From JAXDBV01 sp034678415 (lineage in GTDB: Bacteria > Bacteroidota > Bacteroidia > Bacteroidales > VadinHA17), in contig JAXDBV010000309.1 in NCBI GenBank assembly GCA_034678415.1, positions 1 to 7,004 on the forward strand: a stretch of DNA of 7,004 bases, given 5' to 3'. Shown here piece by piece: positions 1-6,357 of this stretch. Numbering within the stretch: position 1 is the stretch's first letter; the number at the start of each line of letters is the position of its first letter. Made by a program: the position numbers and the translations under genes. A model generated the notes under the pieces. That model was not told where the DNA came from. It worked only from the letters and a program-made list of their open reading frames with translations, and did no database searches.

Positions 1-312
1 ATATGAACGGCCGGGGATCCATAGCTGGCTTATCTCAGCTATCAGGCAGAGGGTGAGCCCTGCAAGCAACCATCCCAGGTTGCGGAGGAACCTTCGCTCA
101 GGCAGCGGATTCATATACCAGGCAATGAAAAGGAAAGACATCCCAAAGTAGGCAAAGAAATGAAAGAGGTAATCAGGCCTGAACAGTTCCAGTTTTATAG
201 TGGTCTTTGGTGCCTGCAGGTCGGGTATGACGGTGATGATATGGATGAAAAGAAACCATACCCAGAAAAGGAATCCCAATGCCCTCCGGTGCTTTTCAAG
301 AAATTTCTTCAT
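1..312 (-). CDS. VanZ-like family membrane protein (C-terminal part beyond the window)
   Basis: The minus strand encodes 104 residues from an ATG at 312-310 to the window edge without a stop, so the C-terminus is missing. An in-frame stop at 351-349 with no ATG in between fixes the start. Three hydrophobic segments are visible at about residues 11-30, 47-66 and 79-94. A charged/aromatic patch, RPDYLFHFFAYFG (46-58), is followed by AEISQLWIPGR (92-102). The D...H...Y pattern in the second span and the E-x2-Q-x5-R pattern after the third are characteristic of the VanZ-like family (PF04892). That family is named after the teicoplanin-resistance protein VanZ, but most members are uncharacterised inner-membrane proteins. 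A resistance role should not be inferred here: no van genes are nearby. The gene is divergent from the small ORF at 412-624. Family assignment is fairly secure; function is unknown. Confidence 0.8.
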   Translation of the reverse strand, partial: MKKFLEKHRRALGFLFWVWFLFIHIITVIPDLQAPKTTIKLELFRPDYLFHFFAYFGMSFLFIAWYMNPLPERRFLRNLGWLLAGLTLCLIAEISQLWIPGRSY

Positions 313-411
313 ATAATGACATAGGTCATCATAAAGATATGACGAAAATCATCATTCTTTCCATTACCTCATTTGAAACATATCGTATAATTGATAAAAA
401 GAAAGAACAAC
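313..411. promoter_or_regulatory. AT-rich divergent spacer between the VanZ-like gene and the small ORF
   Basis: This 99-bp spacer separates two outward-facing genes and must hold the promoter of the VanZ-like gene unless that gene is read from further away. By hand count positions 301-480 have 48 G/C in 180 bases (about 27%), far below the neighbouring genes. Near matches to the Bacteroidota -7 box TAnnTTTG are TATAATTG at 386-393 (plus, one mismatch, directly before the small ORF) and TATCTTTA at 339-332 (minus, one mismatch). Neither has a convincing -33 TTTG at 19-21 bp, so exact promoters are not assigned. Confidence 0.35.
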
Positions 412-624
412 ATGGTACGCAAACAACATCCAAAAGTAAAAATTATACGAATTATGGTTGTTATTGCGTTTATTTTATTGTGGGGGTTATCGGTGTTGAG
501 CCAATCGGATTGCAGTGACAGGGGTGTATGTGAGCATGCCATGGTGGTTATGGATTTGAATGGAGCGGATGATAGTGTAATGCCGGATAACATCAGTGGA
601 CGGCAACTGTGGTGCAATAAATAA
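412..624 (+). CDS. Small single-span membrane or exported protein, unknown function
   Basis: The frame encodes 70 residues from the ATG at 412. A TTG at 391 could extend it by seven residues, but the purine-rich AAAGAAAG just before 412 favours the ATG. The N-terminus is basic (R3, K4, K8, K10, R13) and is followed by one hydrophobic stretch at about residues 14-29 (IMVVIAFILLWGLSVL), so it is either a signal anchor or a cleaved signal peptide. The remaining 40 or so residues are acidic and polar with three cysteines (C34, C40, C68), which could form a disulphide if exported. There is no lipobox. I do not recognise the family. Support for a real gene is the positive-inside topology, a dedicated terminator at 690-719, and the lack of any competing gene. 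Its last codons lie in a stem structure (606-671). It could instead be a chance ORF in a structured non-coding transcript. Confidence 0.5.
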   Translation: MVRKQHPKVKIIRIMVVIAFILLWGLSVLSQSDCSDRGVCEHAMVVMDLNGADDSVMPDNISGRQLWCNK

Positions 625-671
625 TGCATCAACCATGCATTGTTTCTTCATGGGGGTTAATGCACCACAGT
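606..671 (+). other. Nested inverted repeats over the stop codon of the small ORF
   Basis: CTGTGGTGCA at 607-616 is exactly complementary to TGCACCACAG at 661-670, and A606-T671 extends it to 11 pairs. Inside it AATGCAT (623-629) pairs with ATGCATT (635-641) around the loop CAACC. This inner stem can extend to 619-629/635-645 with one G-T pair. The outer left arm is the last codons of the small ORF, and the TAA at 622-624 sits at the base of the inner stem. In RNA this would fold as a hairpin within a long stem, just upstream of the terminator. A terminating ribosome would cover the left arms and block folding, so folding could depend on translation. That link is inference; the complementarity is direct. 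Confidence 0.55.
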
Positions 672-689
672 ATGCTGTCCCCGTAAAGA

Positions 690-719
690 AGACTCCCGGT
701 TCGCGCCGGGAGTCTTTTT
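690..719 (+). terminator. Strong Rho-independent terminator
   Basis: AGACTCCCGG (690-699) and CCGGGAGTCT (706-715) form a perfect 10-bp GC-rich stem around the six-base loop TTCGCG, followed by a T run to 719. This ends the transcript of the small ORF. On the minus strand the same stem is followed by TTCTTTA, a weaker T tract. It may therefore act bidirectionally and also stop the long minus-strand transcript, whose last gene ends at 781. Confidence 0.88.
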
Positions 720-780
720 ATTGTATGATGCAAAAGTGTGTAAGCCTGTTTTCCTGATATGTTAGAGATGCAGGGAGGGG
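720..780. other. Short convergent spacer with no recognisable feature
   Basis: Between the terminator and the stop of the DUF2271-like lipoprotein gene there are 61 bases with no ORF, no repeat above four or five bases and no second terminator hairpin. It serves as the 3' untranslated region of the minus-strand operon. Confidence 0.5.
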
Positions 781-1533
781 CTATTTGATCTTCAATTTGA
801 TGGATGAGGTTATATTCAATGCCGTGGTAATGGTAGTGAGATCGGTATAAAGTATTCCGTCTTCTCCGGCATAATGACCGTGGCCAATGGGGGTGAATGT
901 CACCTCGCGGGTTGGCTGGTCAAGATTAACCTCGGCAGCATAGATGATGGAAGGCTGGCTGGATGTTTTATATTCTTTGTTGTCAGGGTATTTATTATTT
1001 GTCCAGTATTCATTCCAGTCCCATGACTGGTTGATTTCAAGGAGCACCCTGAACCGTTGTGGCAGGGGGTTGTCTGCTTTGGTTTCAAGGATAAAGTGAG
1101 ATGTTGGGGTAGGGCCGGTATAGGCGTCAGGGACGGGGTTTTCGGCCGACGGGAGGAAGAGTCCTTCCGCGGTTTTGATGCCGCGTTTATGTCCCCAGTA
1201 GGGGAGGGCGGCGGGTCTCAGGATGCTGCCGGGCATCCATTTGCCGGAGGCCGGGGTACTGTATTTAAACACTCCTTTTCCGATGGATTCGGCCACAAAG
1301 AGGGTCTGGATATATTCCCCGTTATCCGTTTCAATCCACACCACCATCAACGGGTGGTTATGGGCTGATCCTCCCGTAAATTCAAGGGTCAGTGCCTGTC
1401 CTGTCCCATTTTGGTTAGTCTTTATGGTTTCGAAAGTTACGGGCTGCGGCTGCACCTTGTGTGTGCAGGAATTAACCGTCAGCAGCCATGCAGGGATCAA
1501 CAGGAGCAACAACAAAGTATCGTTCGATTTCAT
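781..1533 (-). CDS. DUF2271-like exported lipoprotein
   Basis: The product has 250 residues. The N-terminus is a lipoprotein signal peptide: a hydrophobic run at residues 7-20 leading to LTVNSC, with the lipidated cysteine at 23. No acidic surface-export signal follows the cysteine, so a periplasm-facing anchor is likelier. The mature part matches what I recall of the DUF2271 family (PF10029). It has an N-terminal beta segment with VVWIETDNGEYIQTL (64-78), then RPAALPYW (106-113), DAYTGPTPTS (136-145) and SSQPSIIYAAEV (191-202). DUF2271 proteins are predicted periplasmic proteins of unknown biochemical role, some of them encoded near iron-uptake or flavin-transfer genes. DAYTGPT resembles the ApbE flavinylation target DxxTGAT, with proline in place of alanine. 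The gene starts 11 bp after the stop of the TonB-dependent receptor, so the two are almost certainly co-transcribed and probably work together. Domain assignment is from motif memory; the lipoprotein call is firm. Confidence 0.78.
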   Translation of the reverse strand: MKSNDTLLLLLLIPAWLLTVNSCTHKVQPQPVTFETIKTNQNGTGQALTLEFTGGSAHNHPLMVVWIETDNGEYIQTLFVAESIGKGVFKYSTPASGKWMPGSILRPAALPYWGHKRGIKTAEGLFLPSAENPVPDAYTGPTPTSHFILETKADNPLPQRFRVLLEINQSWDWNEYWTNNKYPDNKEYKTSSQPSIIYAAEVNLDQPTREVTFTPIGHGHYAGEDGILYTDLTTITTALNITSSIKLKIK

Positions 1534-1544
1534 GGGTATCTGTT

Positions 1545-3989
1545 TTAAAGTTCGATTATAAGCCCGACAGTCGGAAGCACTGTTCCCTGTCCGTCGCTGG
1601 TGATGGTTCTGAGAAGGTATCTCTGTTCCTGGATGGGGTCTGACGGGTTTACGATGGCAGCGTTTCCTTCTTCATCTTTATTGGTAAGTCTGTCGGCTAC
1701 TTCGGCTTTGAAGTTATATGCATTGGCCACATCAAAATAGAACCGCAATGTCCAATTGCTGAAATAATAGGATTTATCGACCCTGAGGTCGAGCTGATGA
1801 AAAGCATTCAGTCTCAGCTGGTTAAATCTCGAATAATCCGGATAGGGCATTCCTTTGGCATTCCAGGCAAGGACATAGCTTGATTTCTCAGGGTCAAAGG
1901 GTGTGTAGGGAGCCCCTCCCACGAACCGCCACTTCAGTCCGATATCCCAGTTTCTGGCAAATTTGCGTGTGGCGGTGATATTCAGCAGGTGACGGTTGTC
2001 CCATGCTGAAGGTATGTACTCACTGGAAGGGTTAAGATCAGCATCCATCTTGCGGAATTCGCTCTTGTAGAAGGTATAGGAAACCACCACATTAAATCCT
2101 GAGAGCGCCTTATGACGGTAGAGGAATTCCACGCCATAGGATTGTCCCCGTGAGATGGAGAGGACCTCTTCATCGCCAAAGATTCCGTAATCGGCAGCCT
2201 TGCTTGAAATAGGCACCGAATCGTTCACCGAGTAAGGATAATTATTGTAGTATTTATAGAAGCCCTCGACGGAGAATTTTGAATTCTCGTCGGGCTTGTA
2301 TTCAATACCTCCCACCAGGTGATCGGAACGGATGTAGGATATACCGTTGTTCCTGTTGACCAGGACACCTTCATTATTCCTGAATCCCAGTGTGGTATAG
2401 GGTGGTGTCTGGAAGAACCTTCCCGTGTTGAAGTTCAGGGATAATTTCTCGGTCAGGTTGTAGGAGAGAGAAAGGCGGGGGGAGAACTGGTCCAGAAGGT
2501 TTGACATATCCTTTGAATAACTGTTAGCATCGGCACGAAAACCGAGTGAAAGGATCAGCCGGTTATCGAGGATTTCACGGCTAACCTGTCCGAAGACTCC
2601 CCACCTGAACATATCCAGTGCTGATTCGTACAAGATCGAAAAAGGAAGGTTGTTGGAAAAGGTTTTACTGAAGGTATTATTGTTGTACCTGTCGTATTCA
2701 GCATTCACCCCGAAGTTGATCTTGTACCCGTTATCTGTCCTGGTGGTATTTTCATACCTGAACTTATTCTCTATTTCTGCCGACCGGTAATCCAGGGTTT
2801 TTAGCGAGTCCTGTTCGATATTATCCTGGTATTTATATGCCTGGTTATCGAGGTAATTCCTGCTGAAGACCCATGTATCGTAACTGTTATTGCGGAAATG
2901 TTTCCACACGGTACCGAAGGTATAGCTCCATTGTTTGCTTTCGGGGAGGTAGCTGAGGATATACCTCTGATCCTCGGTTTCGTTTGCTTTCAGGTTCAGT
3001 GTAGCGATATCATATGAACCCAGGCTGATGACGGTGAGTTCATTTTTCTCATTGATGCGGGTTTTTGTTTTCAGCTGGTAGTCGTTGTATGCAGGCAGGA
3101 AAGGTAGGCCGATGGCGTTGAACAGGAGCTGGAGGTATGATCGGCGGGCGGAAAAGATGAAGGTTGTGTTGTTTGCCAGGGGTCCGTCGAGGGTGAGGGC
3201 CAGGTCGGAGGCGCCAATGGTTCCCCTGAATTTGAGTTTTTCATTGTTCCCGTCTACCTGTCGCATTTCGAGGAACGAACTCAGGCTGTTTCCGCGGTTG
3301 GCAGGGAAAGCACCTGAGTAAAAATCCACCTCTCTGATGAAATCCACATTAATGATTCCTACCGGTCCTCCGGAAGCTCCCTGGGTGGCAAAATGATTCA
3401 GGTTGGGGATCTCGATGCCGTCGAGGAAGAAACGGTTTTCGTTGGGTCCCCCGCCACGGACGATAAGATCATTCCGGTACGAAACGGAGGAAGCTACTCC
3501 CGGGAACGATTGTATCACACGTGAAATGTCCCTGTTACCTCCCGGGTTTTTTTCAATGTCGGCAATACCGATCCTGCGCAGAGACACCGGGCTTTCTTCC
3601 ACGCGACGGAACACCGATGCCTTCACGGCAACTTCGGCAAGCTGTACACTCGTTTCCTCCAGAGGGATTTCAATAAACACCTTTTTGGCGTTGGTAACCA
3701 GGAATTCATCAGAGACAAAAGGTTTGAATCCCACAAAAGATGCCCTGAGCTCGGCAAATCCCGGGTTGATTCCCGTAAAGATGAACCGTCCGTCGAGATC
3801 GGATGTTGACCCGATGGTCGTACCAAAGATGACGATGTTCACAAACGGTAGCGGTTCGTTATTCTTGGCGTTGAATACGCGTCCTTCAATGATTCCTTTC
3901 CCCTCCTCCTGCGCAAATGACGGAGAGCAAGCAAGAAAGTATATTGAAAGCAGAAAAATATGCTTCGGTTTCATAGGTTTGTTTAACAT
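1545..3989 (-). CDS. TonB-dependent outer-membrane receptor with carboxypeptidase-regulatory-like domain
   Basis: This 814-residue protein is an outer-membrane, energy-dependent importer. A signal peptide covers about residues 6-26, with likely cleavage in SFA-QEE. A carboxypeptidase-D regulatory-like beta domain spans about 32-118 (GIIEGRVFNAKNNEPLPFVNI, then GTTIGSTSDLDGRF). The plug follows at about 128-245, with LIVRGGGPNENRFFLDG at 175-191 and IREVDFYSGAFPA at 218-230. The rest is a 22-stranded-type barrel rich in aromatic and Asn residues. At about 800 residues, with no SusD gene beside it, it is not a SusC glycan transporter; it belongs to the shorter receptor group. The substrate cannot be read from the sequence. 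Two starts are possible: ATG at 3989, preceded by GGGAAA nine bases upstream, or ATG at 3974 (MKPKHIF), which gives a more usual signal peptide. The DUF2271-like lipoprotein follows after 11 bp; the GSCFA gene lies 59 bp upstream. Confidence 0.93.
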   Translation of the reverse strand: MLNKPMKPKHIFLLSIYFLACSPSFAQEEGKGIIEGRVFNAKNNEPLPFVNIVIFGTTIGSTSDLDGRFIFTGINPGFAELRASFVGFKPFVSDEFLVTNAKKVFIEIPLEETSVQLAEVAVKASVFRRVEESPVSLRRIGIADIEKNPGGNRDISRVIQSFPGVASSVSYRNDLIVRGGGPNENRFFLDGIEIPNLNHFATQGASGGPVGIINVDFIREVDFYSGAFPANRGNSLSSFLEMRQVDGNNEKLKFRGTIGASDLALTLDGPLANNTTFIFSARRSYLQLLFNAIGLPFLPAYNDYQLKTKTRINEKNELTVISLGSYDIATLNLKANETEDQRYILSYLPESKQWSYTFGTVWKHFRNNSYDTWVFSRNYLDNQAYKYQDNIEQDSLKTLDYRSAEIENKFRYENTTRTDNGYKINFGVNAEYDRYNNNTFSKTFSNNLPFSILYESALDMFRWGVFGQVSREILDNRLILSLGFRADANSYSKDMSNLLDQFSPRLSLSYNLTEKLSLNFNTGRFFQTPPYTTLGFRNNEGVLVNRNNGISYIRSDHLVGGIEYKPDENSKFSVEGFYKYYNNYPYSVNDSVPISSKAADYGIFGDEEVLSISRGQSYGVEFLYRHKALSGFNVVVSYTFYKSEFRKMDADLNPSSEYIPSAWDNRHLLNITATRKFARNWDIGLKWRFVGGAPYTPFDPEKSSYVLAWNAKGMPYPDYSRFNQLRLNAFHQLDLRVDKSYYFSNWTLRFYFDVANAYNFKAEVADRLTNKDEEGNAAIVNPSDPIQEQRYLLRTITSDGQGTVLPTVGLIIEL

Positions 3990-4048
3990 AAATCGTTTCC
4001 CGTTAAACAGAAAACGGATAGATTTGTTTCAGGCGGGTGAAATTATTT
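3990..4048 (-). promoter_or_regulatory. 59-bp spacer before the receptor gene, promoter uncertain
   Basis: This is the only gap above 15 bp in the four-gene minus-strand array, so a second promoter could sit here. I find no TAnnTTTG box; the closest, TAATTTCA, lacks the final TTTG. A weak 5-bp inverted repeat (CCGTT 4000-4004, AACGG 4013-4017) is too short to be a terminator and has no T run. Read-through from the upstream genes is the simplest reading. Confidence 0.25.
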
Positions 4049-5038
4049 TTAACGATTCCTGCTGAAATATTCCTTTTCCCGGGTAAGATCGAGGAAAGGA
4101 TACTTATCTTCAAGATCAGACACCCGATGTAGCTGTTCATCGAGGAATACACGGTATTGAGGTGAACCGGGGCGGAAAGGTACATGCATCCTGGCTTGTA
4201 CCAGTTTTTCCATTTCTTTCATGATGGGCAGGGAGTCATCGCTGATCCAGGCGGATGAGAATTTTTCCCAGATGTATTCTGTTGCGGTGGTGTTGAGGTG
4301 GATCATATCCCTATCATAGAACCGGTAGTCCCTGAGATCATCCATCACGATTTCATAGGAAGGGAAGTAATAAAGGCCGGGAAGGGAGCCGATAAGTTCG
4401 TGAACGGCAACGAGGAGAATGGATTTGCTCAACTGGTTTCCGGCTGCCCCGTCTTTCCAGTGCCTGATAGGGCTGACCGTCATTATGAAGGAGCAGCCGG
4501 TATTAACGGCTCGCAAGCGAAGGATCACCTCCCACAGGACGTTAACTATTTCGCTGACAGAAAGCAATTTGCGCTCAAAAGCAGCCTCAGGCAGTTTATG
4601 ACAGTTGGATACTACCTGTCGGGTGGACCTGAGTATATAAACACGGGCGGTTCCCAGGGTGATGAAAACAAAGCTTGCCCTCATGAGCGACTCAGCAGCG
4701 GTCGAAATGTTATTGTTAATGGTCTTAAGACAGGCGTTCTTATCGGGAGAGGAAAAGTCACTATGGTGACTGAAACTATGCCACAGCCCGTCGTGGTAAA
4801 ACAGGTCGTTTTCAGTGAAGGTCGTTTTATTAATGAGAATATCCAGGCTGTTTTGTATTGACAGGGGATTATACAATACCCCAAAGGGATTGACTGTCAC
4901 AGGGAATTTGAGTCTTTCAAGCTTCTGCCCGATATTTTCTGTAAAACATGAACCGAGGAGCATACAAGGGGTATGGTAGGAGATTCTTTTTCCCGGTTCA
5001 GGAATATCAACAACCGTTCTGAAGAGATGGTATTTCAT
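4049..5038 (-). CDS. GSCFA-domain protein (SGNH-hydrolase-like)
   Basis: The 329-residue product carries the family-defining block LLGSCFTENIG (27-37), whose Ser30 sits where the SGNH nucleophile is expected. This is followed by VNPFGVLYNP (49-58), ITLGTARVY (126-134), TVSPIRH (187-193), and YFPSYEIV (224-231) leading to DMIHLN (244-249). Here D244-x-x-H247 fits the catalytic Asp/His block of SGNH esterases. This matches the GSCFA family (PF08885), common in Bacteroidota and proteobacteria, whose substrates are not established; esterase or acyltransferase chemistry on a glycan or lipid is an inference. There is no signal peptide, so it is probably cytoplasmic. The start at 5038 lies 6 bp after the stop of the alpha/beta hydrolase gene, with no Shine-Dalgarno sequence, which suggests translational coupling. 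Length is normal and no catalytic residue appears lost. Confidence 0.88.
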   Translation of the reverse strand: MKYHLFRTVVDIPEPGKRISYHTPCMLLGSCFTENIGQKLERLKFPVTVNPFGVLYNPLSIQNSLDILINKTTFTENDLFYHDGLWHSFSHHSDFSSPDKNACLKTINNNISTAAESLMRASFVFITLGTARVYILRSTRQVVSNCHKLPEAAFERKLLSVSEIVNVLWEVILRLRAVNTGCSFIMTVSPIRHWKDGAAGNQLSKSILLVAVHELIGSLPGLYYFPSYEIVMDDLRDYRFYDRDMIHLNTTATEYIWEKFSSAWISDDSLPIMKEMEKLVQARMHVPFRPGSPQYRVFLDEQLHRVSDLEDKYPFLDLTREKEYFSRNR

Positions 5039-5044
5039 ACGGTA

Positions 5045-5878
5045 TTAACTGGGCAACTTATTATTTAACCAGTCGGTGATGCAGCTCAGCACTTCTGCCT
5101 GTTCAGACTCATTATGCAGTTCATGATAGCCACCGGGCCAGAGCCTGAAGGTGATAAAATCCCTATTTTTATCAGCCAGTTCATGGCTGGCTTCATGGGA
5201 TGTGATCATATCGCCTGTGCCGTGCATCAGCAGGACAGGTATGGTGATTTCTTTGCTTTTATTGATGACATTTTTTCCCATTTCTTCGATGATTACCGGC
5301 ACACGGGGAGTTACTTTACGGTGAACAAACGGGTCGTTCACGTAATCGATGCCGATCTGAGGGTTACGTGACAGGTGGGCTGAATTAAGTGGGTTCCTGA
5401 TGAGGGTGCCTGGCGCGAAGCGGAGGAATAAATTGCTAATGAACCTGAGTGCCGGTGATGGTTTAAAGGCCAGTTGCAGCCAGGGTGATGTTACCACCAT
5501 AGCGGCGGGTTTTGTCTCAGCGGACAGGCAATAATTCAGAACAACATTTCCACCGAGGCTATGACCATATAATACCTGGGGAATCCCAGGGAATAATGAT
5601 CCGGCTTGCTGAACAAGGGTTTCAACGCTTTGTAGCAGCAGTCGGAACGAGGGGATATCTCCCTTCTTACCGTCGGAGCGGCCATGCCCCCACAAATCGA
5701 TTGCCATAAAACCGTATCCGTGATTATTCATCCACTCTGCCACGTGTTCATACCGGTGTGAGTGATCGCCGAAGCCGTGGATCAAAAGGATCAGCCCTCG
5801 CGGGTTCCCCATAACTGATGACCATGCGTAAAAGGATGTGCCGTCCTCCGACTGCCAGTTGTATTCGTGCATTTTCAT
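5045..5878 (-). CDS. Alpha/beta hydrolase, monoacylglycerol lipase / lysophospholipase type
   Basis: The 277-residue product is a complete Hydrolase_4-type (PF12146) alpha/beta hydrolase. The oxyanion-side motif HGFGDHSHRY (34-43) is followed by AIDLWGHGRSDG (59-70), which is typical of monoacylglycerol lipases. The nucleophile elbow GHSLGG places Ser107 at the centre. The acid is Asp223 in HGTGD, and the base is His252 in GGYHELHNE, a motif common to monoacylglycerol lipase-like proteins. It should hydrolyse a carboxylic ester such as a monoacylglycerol or lysophospholipid; the exact substrate is not readable. There is no signal peptide. The start at 5878 has GGAAAG four bases upstream, while the second in-frame ATG (5872) would have a ten-base spacing, so either is possible. 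It is the first gene of the minus-strand array and is divergent from the YjbQ-family gene. Confidence 0.9.
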   Translation of the reverse strand: MKMHEYNWQSEDGTSFYAWSSVMGNPRGLILLIHGFGDHSHRYEHVAEWMNNHGYGFMAIDLWGHGRSDGKKGDIPSFRLLLQSVETLVQQAGSLFPGIPQVLYGHSLGGNVVLNYCLSAETKPAAMVVTSPWLQLAFKPSPALRFISNLFLRFAPGTLIRNPLNSAHLSRNPQIGIDYVNDPFVHRKVTPRVPVIIEEMGKNVINKSKEITIPVLLMHGTGDMITSHEASHELADKNRDFITFRLWPGGYHELHNESEQAEVLSCITDWLNNKLPS

Positions 5879-5939
5879 ATGTCTTTCCGGGGATATGGAT
5901 TACATTTGTACCTGGCAATATACCAAAAATCAAAACACC
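5879..5939. promoter_or_regulatory. Divergent promoter region between the hydrolase and YjbQ-family genes
   Basis: This 61-bp spacer must drive the YjbQ-family gene and probably the hydrolase operon. On the plus strand TACATTTG (5901-5908) is an exact match to the Bacteroidota -7 box TAnnTTTG. TATG (5878-5881) lies 19 bp upstream, one mismatch from the -33 TTTG. This predicts a start near 5915 and a leader of about 25 bases, AT-rich and without a Shine-Dalgarno sequence, as is usual in this phylum. The minus strand offers only poor matches (TATATTGC near 5920), but it holds a usable ribosome site, GGAAAG (complement of 5883-5888), before the hydrolase start. Confidence 0.5.
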
Positions 5940-6350
5940 ATGCAGGAAATTATTCAGGTCAGCACCGTCGGTCGTGAAGGGTTGTATGATATCACGGATG
6001 AAGTGAAACGTATTGTAAAGAAAAGCGGGATCAGGGAAGGCCTTGTATCTGTATATGTCCAGGGGGCCACGGCCGCTATTATGATCCAGGAGAACTGGGA
6101 TGAATCGGTGCAGCGCGATGTGATCAGGCTGTTGCAGGAGATGGTACCGCCGGGTGTGTGGGAGCATGACCGGCAGGACGATAACGGTGACGCACATCTG
6201 AAGGCGGGTATCATAGGACCCTCTGAGTCCATTCCTGTCATAAACGGTGATCTGGGATTATCCACCTGGCAGAATATTTTCCTCTGTGAATTTGATGGTC
6301 CGAGGAGCCGAAGAAACGTGGTGGTGACAGTGGTGAATACGCATTCCTGA
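5940..6350 (+). CDS. yjbQ: YjbQ / UPF0047 family protein (secondary thiamine-phosphate synthase-like)
   Basis: The frame stays open upstream to 5838, but the ATG at 5940 gives 136 residues, the usual family length, and starts with the expected beta strand (MQEIIQVST). Family blocks are DITDEVKRIV (17-26), GLVSVYVQGATAAI (34-47), EN (51-52), WEHDR (74-78), DNGDAHLKAGIIGPS (81-95), IPV (98-100), GLSTWQNIFLCEFDGPR (106-122). This is the UPF0047/YjbQ fold (PF01894). E. coli YjbQ has weak thiamine-phosphate synthase activity, and the true role is unsettled. Most members have HTTAA where this protein has GATAA (42-46), so the His is absent; DAH (84-86) and the DGPR signature are kept. Family membership is firm. 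It is transcribed alone from a promoter at about 5901 and converges with queG, 7 bp apart. Confidence 0.9.
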   Translation: MQEIIQVSTVGREGLYDITDEVKRIVKKSGIREGLVSVYVQGATAAIMIQENWDESVQRDVIRLLQEMVPPGVWEHDRQDDNGDAHLKAGIIGPSESIPVINGDLGLSTWQNIFLCEFDGPRSRRNVVVTVVNTHS

Positions 6351-6357
6351 AGAGGAG

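Noticed and set aside
1..312. Glycopeptide resistance function from the VanZ-like gene
   Set aside because: Most VanZ-like proteins are not resistance factors, and no vanHAX, vanRS or vanY gene is in the window.
279..518. 79-residue open frame on the plus strand
   Set aside because: It overlaps the VanZ-like start and is out of frame with the small ORF, which has the better membrane topology and start context. No hydrophobic N-terminus or motif.
1545..3989. SusC-type polysaccharide utilisation locus
   Set aside because: The receptor is about 200 residues shorter than usual SusC proteins, and there is no SusD, glycoside hydrolase or sigma/anti-sigma pair nearby.
4000..4017. CCGTT/AACGG inverted repeat upstream of the receptor as an operator or terminator
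   Set aside because: Five base pairs with an eight-base loop is expected by chance in AT-rich spacers, and no T run follows.
3403..4065. 220-residue open frame on the plus strand
   Set aside because: It lies antisense to the receptor's N-terminal half, which has clear plug and signal-peptide motifs. The plus frame has low-complexity composition and no recognisable domain.
4298..4861. 187-residue open frame on the plus strand
   Set aside because: It is fully antisense to the GSCFA gene, whose family motifs are unmistakable, and has no start context or domain of its own.
5838..5939. N-terminal extension of the YjbQ-family protein
   Set aside because: The 34 extra residues overlap the hydrolase start and the promoter box and have no counterpart in the family; the ATG at 5940 gives the standard length.
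5748..6197. 149-residue open frame on the minus strand
   Set aside because: It is antisense to the YjbQ-family gene and overlaps the hydrolase start; the real proteins in both regions are identified by motifs.
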